NCBI GenBank assembly: GCA_039962225.1
Contig: JAMPKV010000024.1
Location: 1-64,000 of the forward strand
From: Microcoleus sp. AS-A8
Lineage (GTDB): Bacteria > Cyanobacteriota > Cyanobacteriia > Cyanobacteriales > Coleofasciculaceae
Length of the DNA stretch: 64,000 nucleotides
Reading direction: 5' to 3'
In this document: one piece after another, positions 9,552 to 18,400 of the stretch
Layout of the letters: every line of letters begins with the position of its first letter
How positions within the stretch are numbered: position 1 is the stretch's first letter
Position numbers and translations under genes: made by a program
Notes under the pieces: generated by a model
What the model saw: the letters and a program-made list of their open reading frames with translations, nothing else
The model's database searches: none
Told to the model about the DNA's origin: nothing

Positions 9552-9968
9552 ATGCCTAGACTAGACTTCATCCATAATGCTGTTAAAAATGCACTGATCA
9601 AAGATGGTTGGTCTGTTACCGATGATTCCTACGTTATTGAGTACCGAAAAACTAAGCTTTATGCTGACTTAGGGGCTGAACGTCCTATTGCGGCTGAACG
9701 CGCTGGTCATAAAATTGTGGTAGAGGTGAAGAGTTTCATCGGTGCATCCAAGTTGCAGGATCTAAAAGAAGCTCTTGGTCAGTACGACATCTACCGTTAT
9801 CTTTTGGAGGAAACCGCACCCGACCGTAAATTATACGTCGCAGTAAGTGTCGTAGCGTACAAAACTTTCTTCAATCAAGATGTGATTCAACTCATCGTCA
9901 ATAAACATCAATTGCCGCTTATTGTTGTGGATACAGAGCTAGAGGAGATTGTGCAATGGATAAACTAA
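9552..9968 (+). CDS. xisH: XisH-family protein
   Basis: A 138-residue protein matching the XisH family, first described as a factor needed for excision of the fdxN element in heterocystous cyanobacteria. It has an endonuclease-like look: a conserved acidic/lysine arrangement in GAERPIAAERAGHKIVVEVKSFIG resembles the D...ExK core of PD-(D/E)XK folds, followed by the family's QYDIYRYLL. It overlaps xisI by 13 bases, the usual arrangement. No fdxN element, recombinase (XisF) or attachment site is visible here, so this is one of the many stand-alone xisHI pairs whose role is unknown. Confidence 0.9.
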   Translation: MPRLDFIHNAVKNALIKDGWSVTDDSYVIEYRKTKLYADLGAERPIAAERAGHKIVVEVKSFIGASKLQDLKEALGQYDIYRYLLEETAPDRKLYVAVSVVAYKTFFNQDVIQLIVNKHQLPLIVVDTELEEIVQWIN

Positions 9969-10297
9969 CTGAATATCCAAAGCTATTGAAGCGTATTTTG
10001 GCTGAGTATATTGAGTTGTGTAATCGCCGTCCTAATTCTGAGTTAGAAACTTTTCTAATTGAAGATGAGCGCAAAGGACATTACATTTGGATGAATCTCG
10101 GTTGGCAGAATGGGGAGCGGGTTACAGGAATGACGGTTTACGTCCGTATTCGTGATGGAAAGTTTTGGATCGAAGAGGATTGGACGGAAGAAGGAATAGC
10201 AACGGAGTTAGTACGTGCTGGTGTTCCTAAAGAAGACATTGTCTTGGCATTTCATGACCCTAAAACTCGACAGTACACTGATTTTGCTGTGGCGTGA
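9956..10297 (+). CDS. xisI: XisI-family protein
   Basis: A 113-residue XisI-family protein, translationally coupled to xisH by a 13-base overlap. Conserved features are the start MDKLTEYPKLLKRIL, the central strand pair with MNLGWQNGERV and the C-terminal LVRAGVPKEDIVLAFHDP. XisI is thought to act with XisH, but the biochemical activity of either is not established. A partial second copy of its C-terminal coding region lies about 280 bases downstream (10501-10549). Confidence 0.9.
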   Translation: MDKLTEYPKLLKRILAEYIELCNRRPNSELETFLIEDERKGHYIWMNLGWQNGERVTGMTVYVRIRDGKFWIEEDWTEEGIATELVRAGVPKEDIVLAFHDPKTRQYTDFAVA

Positions 10298-10454
10298 GCC
10301 GTTGCCGGCAGGTTAATATTCCCAATAACTCGACACAGATAGCCTTTGTAACCCGACAATAAGTAAGCTTCGTTTCGGTGCGGTAGTCTCGTTAGACTGC
10401 TTAATGCAGCGCTTGCCTTTCCACAAGACTGGAATATCAGTGGATAGAAGTCAT

Positions 10455-10480
10455 GTTGGGTTTCCTTAGATCAACCCAAC
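10455..10480. repeat. Short inverted repeat (gttgggtt/aacccaac type)
   Basis: Arms gttgggtt and aacccaac are separated by ten bases. This is the common cyanobacterial REP-like palindrome found in intergenic DNA. It lies between xisI and the duplicated xisI fragment. Confidence 0.6.
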
Positions 10481-10500
10481 CTACAGCGATGAGCGAGCTC

Positions 10501-10549
10501 ACTGGTGTTCCTAAAGAAGACATTGTGTTGGCATTCTATGACCCTAAAA
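10501..10549 (+). pseudogene. Duplicated C-terminal fragment of xisI
   Basis: The bases encode TGVPKEDIVLAFYDPK, nearly identical in DNA to xisI 10219-10267 (four differences were seen by eye). No start codon or upstream XisI sequence accompanies it, and it runs straight into the end of the next minus-strand gene. It is a remnant of a second xisI or of a local duplication. Confidence 0.75.
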
Positions 10550-10555
10550 TCTGGT

Positions 10556-11170
10556 CTACGTTTCTACTACTTTTCCTCTGAAATTTTGGCAACTTTGACA
10601 ATCTCCTTGTCCTAATGGCGTATTACAACTATTACAATGAGCGACTCGATACCCAGGTCGGGAACGTCTCTTTTTGCATTTCAGACAGCGACCTTGCCCT
10701 AATAGTTTGCTACATCTAGTACACCAGTATACATAGCTATATCTTTCGGGCAGGCTTGTTACCTTTGGTAAATGTGTAGGAAGCGATGGCTCGTCCCCAA
10801 ATTGCTTCAAAGCCTTCTCTAAAGCTTTCACAACTTGTTGTCGTTTACCTTCTTTTCGTAGATAGAGCGGTAACCTCTCGTACCATCGTTGGAGCATAGT
10901 GCGATTAGGAATATGGTAGAGAGTTTCCTCTGATACATGCCTGCGAGAACTTGGATGGAGTTTTCGAGAGTAGAAGTCTAAACATTCTTGAATTTGCTTG
11001 ACTGACCAGAATTGGAATGTGAACCCACAAACATGGACACAATATGTCCATTCTGGAATTAGTAATGGAGCAGGGGAGAATTCGGCAGGAGGTGCATCGC
11101 CCCACATTGGACAACCACTATCAATCCAGCCTTCAATGCGCCTTCTTTCTTCTTTCCAAATTTTCGCCAT
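10556..11170 (-). CDS. Unknown protein with C-terminal zinc ribbons
   Basis: A 204-residue protein of no family I recognise. The C-terminal third has cysteine pairs laid out as two zinc knuckles or ribbons: CTRCSKLLGQGRCLKCKK and then CNSCNTPLGQGDCQSC, an internal repeat sharing the L-G-Q-G turn. The N-terminal part is basic and Trp-rich (MAKIWKEERRRIEGWIDSG) with a further Cys-x3-Cys (YCVHVCGF). The pattern suggests nucleic-acid or protein binding. The ATG at 11170 is the first in frame. The gene follows the xisI fragment and points toward it. Confidence 0.6.
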   Translation of the reverse strand: MAKIWKEERRRIEGWIDSGCPMWGDAPPAEFSPAPLLIPEWTYCVHVCGFTFQFWSVKQIQECLDFYSRKLHPSSRRHVSEETLYHIPNRTMLQRWYERLPLYLRKEGKRQQVVKALEKALKQFGDEPSLPTHLPKVTSLPERYSYVYWCTRCSKLLGQGRCLKCKKRRSRPGYRVAHCNSCNTPLGQGDCQSCQNFRGKVVET

Positions 11171-11297
11171 GGCTGCATTGTCTAATACTGAGAACTCTCC
11201 CTCAACCTGAACATTAGCCTAACATTGAATACCCATCAACATCTCTTGCAACTTGCGGTCTAACACGCTAATCTCTCATGCTAAACCGCAGGCTATT

Positions 11298-13415
11298 TCA
11301 ACCAATCAACTTATCCGGTGTCAACGGTAAACTCCGCAACCGCTTACCCGTCGCGTGGTAAACCGCATTAGCAACAGCAGCCGAAACCCCCGTAATTCCA
11401 ATCTCACCCACACCCCTTGCGCCCACTGGGTTAAAGTTCAGATCGGGTTCACCCACAAACGCTACCTCAATGCGCGGAATATCGGCATGAGCTGGAAAAT
11501 GATAAGTTGCAAGGTCATAAACGACGGGATTACCAAGATTGGGGTCAAAGTGACATTCTTCCATCAGCGCTTGCCCAATCCCCATAATTACCCCGCCACG
11601 GACCTGACTTGCAGCAGTCTTAGCATTCATCACTCGCCCAACGTCCATCACTGACACCCAGCGCGTGACCCGCAGGCGTCCGATTTCTTCATCCACCGCA
11701 ACCTCGCAGAAGTGGGCACCCCAAGACTGAAATGCCCATTTCTTCCCCTCCTCACCGGGAGCAGAGGAAGCTGTCGCCTCAAACGCTGCCCGTCCGTTCT
11801 GACGCAGGGCTGCACAAGCATCCGATGCGGTCGTACAATTAGCGGCTTTGAGTACGTCCTGACAGGCTTGCATCACTGCTGGGGCGAGGGTTGCCGTCAT
11901 CATGGAACCCCCTGCCATTCCCCCATCTGGTAGGAGGGAATCTCCCATCTCCACGCGAATGTTTTCGACAGGTACCCCCAGTGCCTCTGCCGCTGTAACT
12001 GCGACCATTGTGTATGCACCCGTACCCATGTCATTCCCCGCAGTGAGGACATGCACCTTGCCGTCTGGTAAAAGCCGCACCTTGACAGACGCTTTGCCTC
12101 GATAACCAGGGAAAGTAGCACCTGCCACCCCCCAACCGATGAGTTTACCGTCGCGGGTCAGCGATCGCACCTGCATTGTCCTATCCTTCCAGCCGAAACG
12201 TTCTGCACCAACTTTCAGGCAATCAGCAAAATGCTTGGCTGAGAATGGCCGTCCCCTCCGCTGATGTTTCTTAGCTTCGTTTTTGAGGCGCAGTTCCACC
12301 GGGTCTAGCTTCAGCGACCAAGCTAGTTCATCCATCGCGGATTCCAGTGCCCACATCCCTGGATTTTCTCCTGGCGCACGCATGAATGTCGGCGTACCCA
12401 CATTCATCACGGCTAGTTCCTGGTTCAGCCGCATGTTAGGTGCGGCGTACATCGCTGGGGTGATACCTGTACAAGGCTCTGTGAAGACATCCACCGGCGA
12501 TGTGCTGGATTTCGCCTCGTGAGCGATCGCACTCAACATACCATCTGCATTTGCCGCCAAACGAATCGTTTGCTCGGTTTCAGAGCGATGTCCGGCGTTA
12601 GCGGTCATCTGCCGTCGGTGGAGAACAACCTTTAGGGGACGCTGGAGTTGACGTGCAGCTGCTGCACAGAGAATGCCATGAGGCCAGGGGAAGGCTTTGG
12701 AACCGAAACCACCACCGAGGAAGGGCGTAACAATGCGTACCTTTTCCGAAGGAAGACCGAACAGTTCGGCATAAGTGCGCTGGGTACCCATCACCCACTG
12801 GGAAGGTTCGTAGACGGTGAGCGAGTCCTGCCCTTGCCATTGGGCAATGATGGCATGGGGTTCCATCGCGGCGTGCAGTTCTGTGGAAGTCGTGTAAGTC
12901 GCCTCGACTTTTGCTGCTGCGCTTGCCATCCCTGTGGCAAACTGCCCCTTCTCGAACTTAAACTCCTCACCCATGTAGGGCGGAGCTTGCTTGAAGGTGG
13001 CGTTCTTAGCTTCAATTAATGGCTTTTGTGTCTCGTACTCGACTCTGACGAGATGTGCGGCGTGACGCGATCGCTCAAATGTATCTGCTACCACCAAGCC
13101 AATAATTTGCCCACCATAGTGAACTTTATCATCTGACAGAGGCAGACGAGCCTCGTAAATTTTGGAGGTCATGAAGTTATTGGCGGGCGTGAACACCTTG
13201 GGGGCGTTCTTATGGGTGAAAACAGCAATTACTCCCGGTGCCGTTTCTGCTGCGCTGGTGTCGATGCTTTTAATCCGCCCATTGGCAATCGTCGCCGTAA
13301 CGAGATATCCGTGAACCAGTCCCGGAATTTGGTGTTCTGCCGCATAAGTCGCCGTACCCGTTACCTTAGCGCGTCCATCTTTGCGGTTAACGGAAGTACC
13401 AATTACTTTATTCAT
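11298..13415 (-). CDS. paoC: PaoC-like aldehyde oxidoreductase, molybdenum-binding subunit
   Basis: A 705-residue large subunit of the xanthine oxidase family. The N-terminal a/b hammerhead domain (NRKDGRAKVTGTATYAAE) is followed by molybdopterin-binding motifs: GGGFGSKAF, the APGENPGMWALE loop and, near the C-terminus, GARGVGEIG holding the catalytic base Glu671. The family oxidises aldehydes or purines by hydroxylation at the Mo centre using molybdopterin cytosine dinucleotide. GGAGGAGG precedes the ATG and overlaps the end of paoB, whose stop codon overlaps this start by four bases (ATGA), so translation is coupled. Its closest resemblance is to PaoC of a periplasmic heterotrimer. The natural substrate is unknown. 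Confidence 0.87.
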   Translation of the reverse strand: MNKVIGTSVNRKDGRAKVTGTATYAAEHQIPGLVHGYLVTATIANGRIKSIDTSAAETAPGVIAVFTHKNAPKVFTPANNFMTSKIYEARLPLSDDKVHYGGQIIGLVVADTFERSRHAAHLVRVEYETQKPLIEAKNATFKQAPPYMGEEFKFEKGQFATGMASAAAKVEATYTTSTELHAAMEPHAIIAQWQGQDSLTVYEPSQWVMGTQRTYAELFGLPSEKVRIVTPFLGGGFGSKAFPWPHGILCAAAARQLQRPLKVVLHRRQMTANAGHRSETEQTIRLAANADGMLSAIAHEAKSSTSPVDVFTEPCTGITPAMYAAPNMRLNQELAVMNVGTPTFMRAPGENPGMWALESAMDELAWSLKLDPVELRLKNEAKKHQRRGRPFSAKHFADCLKVGAERFGWKDRTMQVRSLTRDGKLIGWGVAGATFPGYRGKASVKVRLLPDGKVHVLTAGNDMGTGAYTMVAVTAAEALGVPVENIRVEMGDSLLPDGGMAGGSMMTATLAPAVMQACQDVLKAANCTTASDACAALRQNGRAAFEATASSAPGEEGKKWAFQSWGAHFCEVAVDEEIGRLRVTRWVSVMDVGRVMNAKTAASQVRGGVIMGIGQALMEECHFDPNLGNPVVYDLATYHFPAHADIPRIEVAFVGEPDLNFNPVGARGVGEIGITGVSAAVANAVYHATGKRLRSLPLTPDKLIG

Positions 13416-14407
13416 GCTACACCTCCTCCTTTGGCTGATACTGCGAGCGATCGCTTAATGGCACGTTTAGCTAATTCGACTTTGAAGCTGTTGTGAGCCA
13501 AAGGTTTAGCTCCCTGTAAAGCAATTTCTGCCGCCTGCTGGAATGTTTCGGCATTAGCGGGTTTGCCAATGAGAAACTTCTCTGCTTCGGTGGGACGCCA
13601 AGGCTTGTGGGCAACGCCACCCATTGCCAGACGTACATCTTTGATGCTGTCGCCTGTCATATCAAGAGCAGCCGCCACCGAAATCAACGCAAAAGCATAG
13701 GAAGCCCTATCCCGCAACTTGAGATACACACCCGACTTGGCAAATGGCACGGGTGGTACCACAACGGCAATAATCAGTTCCCCTGGCTCCAAGTTGGCGT
13801 CTAATTGGGGTGTATCCCCCGGTAAACGGTGAAAGTCTGTAAACGGGATTTGCCGCTTACCCTTTGGCCCTTCTACCTCAACAACAGCATCCAAAGCCGC
13901 CAGGGGAATGCACATATCCGAGGGATGAACGGCGATACACTGGTCGCTAGCTCCAAAAAGTGCGTGCATTCGGTTAATTCCCGTTGCCGCAGGACAGCCA
14001 CTTCCCGGTTCCCGCTTATTGCAGGCGAAAGCGGTGTCGTAGTAATAGGGGCAACGTGTGCGTTGCAGGAGATTACCGCCAACGCTGGCGACATTGCGAA
14101 TTTGCTGAGACGCACCGGACAAAATCGCACGCGATAGCATCGGATAGTTGCGTCGAACATCGGGATGGTCGGCTACTGCCGTATTACTCACCAATGCGCC
14201 GATGCGTAAACCGCCCCCAGCTATGGGTTCAATGCGCTGCATCTCCAACCGAGAAATGTCGATGAGTTGCGATGGCTCATCCAGAAAGACTTTCATACGG
14301 TCAACTAGGTTCGTACCGCCTGCGATAAACAGGGCATTCTTGTCAGTAGACGCCCGTTGCACCGCATCTTTGACGGAAGTGGCACGGATGTAGGAAAATT
14401 TGTTCAT
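13412..14407 (-). CDS. paoB: PaoB-like FAD-binding subunit with extra Fe-S site
   Basis: A 331-residue FAD subunit of the xanthine oxidase family. FAD-binding motifs are FIAGGTNLVDRMK near the N-terminus and VASVGGNLLQRTRCPYY in the middle. It carries the insertion typical of PaoB/HcrB-type subunits with cysteines in RTRCPYYYD, ACNKREPGSGCPA and SDQCIAVHPSD, which in this subfamily bind a [4Fe-4S] cluster. It passes electrons from the Mo/2Fe-2S subunits. It overlaps both neighbours by four bases, giving a compact paoA-paoB-paoC operon transcribed on the minus strand. Confidence 0.87.
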   Translation of the reverse strand: MNKFSYIRATSVKDAVQRASTDKNALFIAGGTNLVDRMKVFLDEPSQLIDISRLEMQRIEPIAGGGLRIGALVSNTAVADHPDVRRNYPMLSRAILSGASQQIRNVASVGGNLLQRTRCPYYYDTAFACNKREPGSGCPAATGINRMHALFGASDQCIAVHPSDMCIPLAALDAVVEVEGPKGKRQIPFTDFHRLPGDTPQLDANLEPGELIIAVVVPPVPFAKSGVYLKLRDRASYAFALISVAAALDMTGDSIKDVRLAMGGVAHKPWRPTEAEKFLIGKPANAETFQQAAEIALQGAKPLAHNSFKVELAKRAIKRSLAVSAKGGGVA

Positions 14408-15126
14408 CCTGGCATCTCCTGTGGTTCAGTTACCATCATGGTTGCAGCGGCAGAGGGAGGGGTTTGTCCGGCGGCTTGCTGTACGGCGGCAACAATACCG
14501 TTGTAAGCACTGCATCGACAGAGATTACCACTCAATCGCTCTTTAATTTCCGCTTCCGAGAGTTCCCCAAGTTGCGGCGGACGGTTTAGATCTGAGGTTA
14601 CCGAACTAGCACAACCTCGTTTAATTTCATCGAGGAGGGCAACTGAGGCACAAATCTGCCCCGGTGTGCAATAGCCGCACTGAAAGCCATCATTATCGAT
14701 AAACGCCGCTTGCACGGGATGGAGAACATCGCCCTTGGCAAGTCCTTCAACGGTGACAATTTGCTTGCCCTCTTGCATCACGGCGAGGGAGAGGCAGGAG
14801 TACACTCGCTGTCCATCAACGAGAACCGTACAGGCTCCGCATTGACCATGATCGCAGCCTTTTTTACTGCCTGTAAGTTCCCATCGTTCGCGCAGAGCAT
14901 CTAGAAGTGTAACTCGTGGTTCAATGGTCAGCGATCGCGCCTCACCATTTACCATAAGTTTTATTGCCATTTCACCTTCAGGGGATTGCATAGAGCGAGC
15001 TTCCTTTGCTGCTGTAGCCTGATTGAGTAATGAGGGGGCAGCTATCGCTGTTCCTGCTGCGGTTAGTGCCTGCCCCAAAAAATTGCGCCGAGATGTTCGT
15101 TTCGCTTTTCCTTTATGGTGTTCCAT
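14404..15126 (-). CDS. paoA: PaoA-like 2Fe-2S subunit with Tat signal
   Basis: A 240-residue [2Fe-2S] subunit. The ATG at 15126 is preferred because AGAGG lies at proper distance; an in-frame GTG at 15135 overlaps that ribosome-binding site. The N-terminus has a twin-arginine signal (TSRRNFLGQ plus a hydrophobic stretch, with a likely signal-peptidase site near NQATAAKE), so the complex is exported folded. Two 2Fe-2S domains follow: the plant-ferredoxin-like cysteines in GCDHGQCGACTVL plus YSC, and the helical pair CGYC...C with LCRC. The tail beyond residue 220 is Ala/Pro-rich. It is the first gene of the operon. Only this subunit has a signal, so PaoB and PaoC would be exported with it. Confidence 0.9.
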   Translation of the reverse strand: MEHHKGKAKRTSRRNFLGQALTAAGTAIAAPSLLNQATAAKEARSMQSPEGEMAIKLMVNGEARSLTIEPRVTLLDALRERWELTGSKKGCDHGQCGACTVLVDGQRVYSCLSLAVMQEGKQIVTVEGLAKGDVLHPVQAAFIDNDGFQCGYCTPGQICASVALLDEIKRGCASSVTSDLNRPPQLGELSEAEIKERLSGNLCRCSAYNGIVAAVQQAAGQTPPSAAATMMVTEPQEMPG

Positions 15127-15239
15127 CGATTGCACCTCTAGCTAGTTGTCGAATTTGCTCCCCCGTGGGAAATCGGTTCATGCTTATGTCATTGTCGATT
15201 AATTTCTGGAAGATATGCAGCACCTATACAATGCTGTAG

Positions 15240-15352
15240 GAGGATTTGACATCCTCACCGGCCTTTCAGGCGCGGTGATTCCCTGTCTGATGTTCTTAGA
15301 GAGCTAATTAGGAAATTGAAGATCAAGAAAAAGCCGTCCTAGAAGGACGGCG
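15240..15352. mobile_element. Solo end of an IS200/IS605-type element
   Basis: Two adjacent hairpins (gaggat-ttgac-atcctc, then accggcc...ggcgcggt) followed by gattcc resemble the subterminal hairpins found at ends of IS200/IS605 and TnpB-carrying elements in cyanobacteria. About 75 bases on, gccgtcct-aga-aggacggc forms a second strong hairpin. No transposase or tnpB reading frame lies nearby, so this is a decayed or non-autonomous copy. The rest of the 350-bp gap between paoA and the chemoreceptor shows no gene. Confidence 0.5.
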
Positions 15353-15474
15353 GAGCAATAGTTACGCAGATTGAATCCCATAATTTTGGTCACAAGAACT
15401 TAACGAGGATGTCACTGACTTAAGCCGTGAACTAAAGTACTCCTGCAAAGAACGCTGCGCGAAGGGCGTCAAAG

Positions 15475-18400
15475 CTAAAACCCGTATGAATTGTCGGTAT
15501 CCACTTTGAAAACCCCTACCGAAGATTGGAGTTCTTGGGCAACAGCTACGGTTTGCTGCAAAGAGCGAGAAATTTGATGGGAAGATTCAGAGGTTTGTTC
15601 AGAAACCCTAGCAATCTTCTGCATCAAGTTGGTAACAGCTAAAGAGGTTTGCGCTTGAGACACCGTTGCACTCGAAATCGATTGCACTAACTCATCAATC
15701 TGATGAGATACCTCTAAAATCTGACCGAGGCTATCCTTGGTTTCTTCCACCAAATATGTGCCTTCTACAACCTGAGAAGTCCCCAATTCCATGGCCTCAA
15801 CCACTTCATTCGTTTCTCGTTGGATAGTTTCCACAATGTATTCAATTTCTTGAGTGGCAGCAGTTGAACGCTCAGCCAATTCACTGATTTCCTCTGCAAC
15901 TGCTGTAAAGCTTTGGACATCCTCATTTTCTCGTGCCGTTTGAATCCCAGCATTCAGCGCTAGCATGTTAGTCGCTTGAGCAATCTGTTGAATCAAGTAA
16001 ACGGCTTTGGAAATTTCCTGGGAGGATTGACCTAAACGCTTCACCTTTTTTGAAGTTTCACCCACAGTGGCTCGCAATTTTAAAATTCCTTGCACCGTGC
16101 GCTCCATTGCTTGTCCACCGGCTTGGGCGGTGGTGGAGGCTGAGCGAGCAACGGCGGCGGCGCGGTGGGCACTTTCCGCAACAGCTTGAATGGAAAGCGT
16201 CATCTGTTCGACGGAACCGAGAGTACGGGTAATCTCTTCTGCCTGTGTTAGGGCTTGATCGGAGAGTTGACGGATGGCTCCTTCGTTTTCTCCCAAGGAT
16301 ACATTGACTTGCACAGCCGCTTGTTTCACCTGAGTCACAATGCCACGCAGACTGGCAATGATGGAATTGAAAAAGTCTGCAACCGTGCCGATTTCCCCCT
16401 CTTTCACCTCAGCGAAAACGGTGAGGTCGCCCTTAGCGGCTCCTTTGACTTCGCTGAGCAATTCTGCCAGTTGACGCTGGAGTGCTTCTTTTTGCTGGCG
16501 TTGCTCCTGAAAGCTCGCTTGAGCTTCCTGACGCGCTTGCTCTCTTTGATCCAAGAGGGTGGCTTGCTCGATCGCAATTCCTACCTGCGTCGCCACTTGT
16601 GCCAACCAATTAATTTCTTCCTCTTGCCAATCTCGTGGCTTTGCACACTGATGGGCAATCAGTAAACCGAGCAACTCATCCCGAATCAGAATCGGGGCGA
16701 CTAGATTGGCCTTAACTTCAAAGCGTTCGAGTAACTTAATGTGACATTTGGTCAAATTGGCCTGATAGATATCATTCGTTGCTCGAACGCGACCTTTGCG
16801 GTAGAGTCCGCCATGATTTCCTTTAAAGCAAGTATCCTCTACCTCTGCCCCTAAGGCGATTGTCCAATTCGAGTCCACGGATTCGGCAATCATGGTGCCA
16901 CTCCAGTCGGAATCGAAGCGGTAGATTAAGACTCGGTCGGCTTTCAAGGCTTGTTTTACCTGTCGCACAGTGGTGCTGAAGATATCTTCCAAGTTGAGCG
17001 ATCGCAAAATTTGCTTGGTCATTTCAGCAAAGGCGCGGGCGCGTTTGGCTTCGGCTTCTTGTTGTTGACGCTGCTCAAGAGCTGCCATCTCCGCCGCCTC
17101 TGCCAATAACCGAGCGCGTTCGGCTTCGGCTTCTTTCTGTTTTCGCAGGGTTTCTTGCTGTTGAAGCAGCATGGCTTGGTCTAATGCCACCCCTACCTGA
17201 TTGGCGACTTGCTTGAAGAAATCAATTTCGATTTCTTTCCACGTCCTGGGAGCAGAACATTGATGGGCAATCAATAAGCCATGAAGCTGTCGATCCACAA
17301 TCACCGGTACGATCAGATTCGCTTTCACCGATAAGGTTTCCAGTTGCCTTAAGTGACAATCGCTCAAATCAGCTTTGGAAATATCCTCATTAGCTTTGAC
17401 TCGACCTTTCTCGTAAAGGATGACATAGCGATTCTCAAAACAGGGGTTAGCCATTTGCAACCCCAAGGCACTAGGCCAACCCCGCGCCACAGATTCAGCA
17501 ACAATCATGCCGTGTCCTTCCGACTCGAAGCGATAAACCACCACGCGATCAGCTTGCAAGGCAGCGCGAGTCTCCACCACGGCGGTGTTGAAAATATAGT
17601 CGGTATCTAGGGACTCCCGAATGTTGGAGGTGATTTCATTCAACAACCGTGCCCGTTCAGCTTCCGCTTCTTGCTGCTTTCGGAGAGTTTCTTCCTTCTT
17701 AAGCAGGATTTCTTGGTTCAGGGCAAAGCCCATCTGGGTGGCGACTTGCTTTAAGAAATCAATTTCGGTTTCCTTCCAGGTTCGAGAGCCAGAACACTGG
17801 TGGGTAATCAGTAAACCATGAAGCTGTCGGTCTGCAATGATCGGTACGACTAAGTTCGCTTTGACGGAAAAGGTTTCTAGTTGTCGGATATGACAATCGG
17901 ATAAACCAGCATTGTAAATATCGTTAGTGGCTCGAATCCGGCCTTTCTGGTAAGGAATGACGTATCGATCTTTAAAACAGGTGTCATTAATTTGAGCACC
18001 GAGAGAAGGAGGCCAACCCCGACCCACGGATTCGGCAATCATGGTACCACTCCAGTCTGGATTGAAGCGATAGACAATGACGCGATCGGCTTTTAGAGCG
18101 GCACGGACTTCTCCCACCACCGTCGTGAACATGTCTTGGGTGTCGAAGGCTTCTCGAATGCTGGAGGAAATGGAATTTAAGAGCAGTTCTTGCTTTACCT
18201 CAGCCGCTTGTTGGCTAAATTGAAGCTGAAGTTGGTCTGCGAGTTGGTTAATATGAGTGCCTAAGGTGGATAATTCGTCTTCCCCTTGCACCTGGAGGTA
18301 AGTATTGAGTTCTCCCCGACCTAATTTCTCCACGGCGTCGGTGGCGGCACTAATTTCACGCGAGGCGCGGTGGGAGAGGAAAGCTGCGATCGCACCGACT

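Noticed and set aside
9552-10297. Full fdxN-type excision element around xisHI
   Set aside because: No recombinase gene, fdxN fragment or direct-repeat attachment sites are visible in the window.
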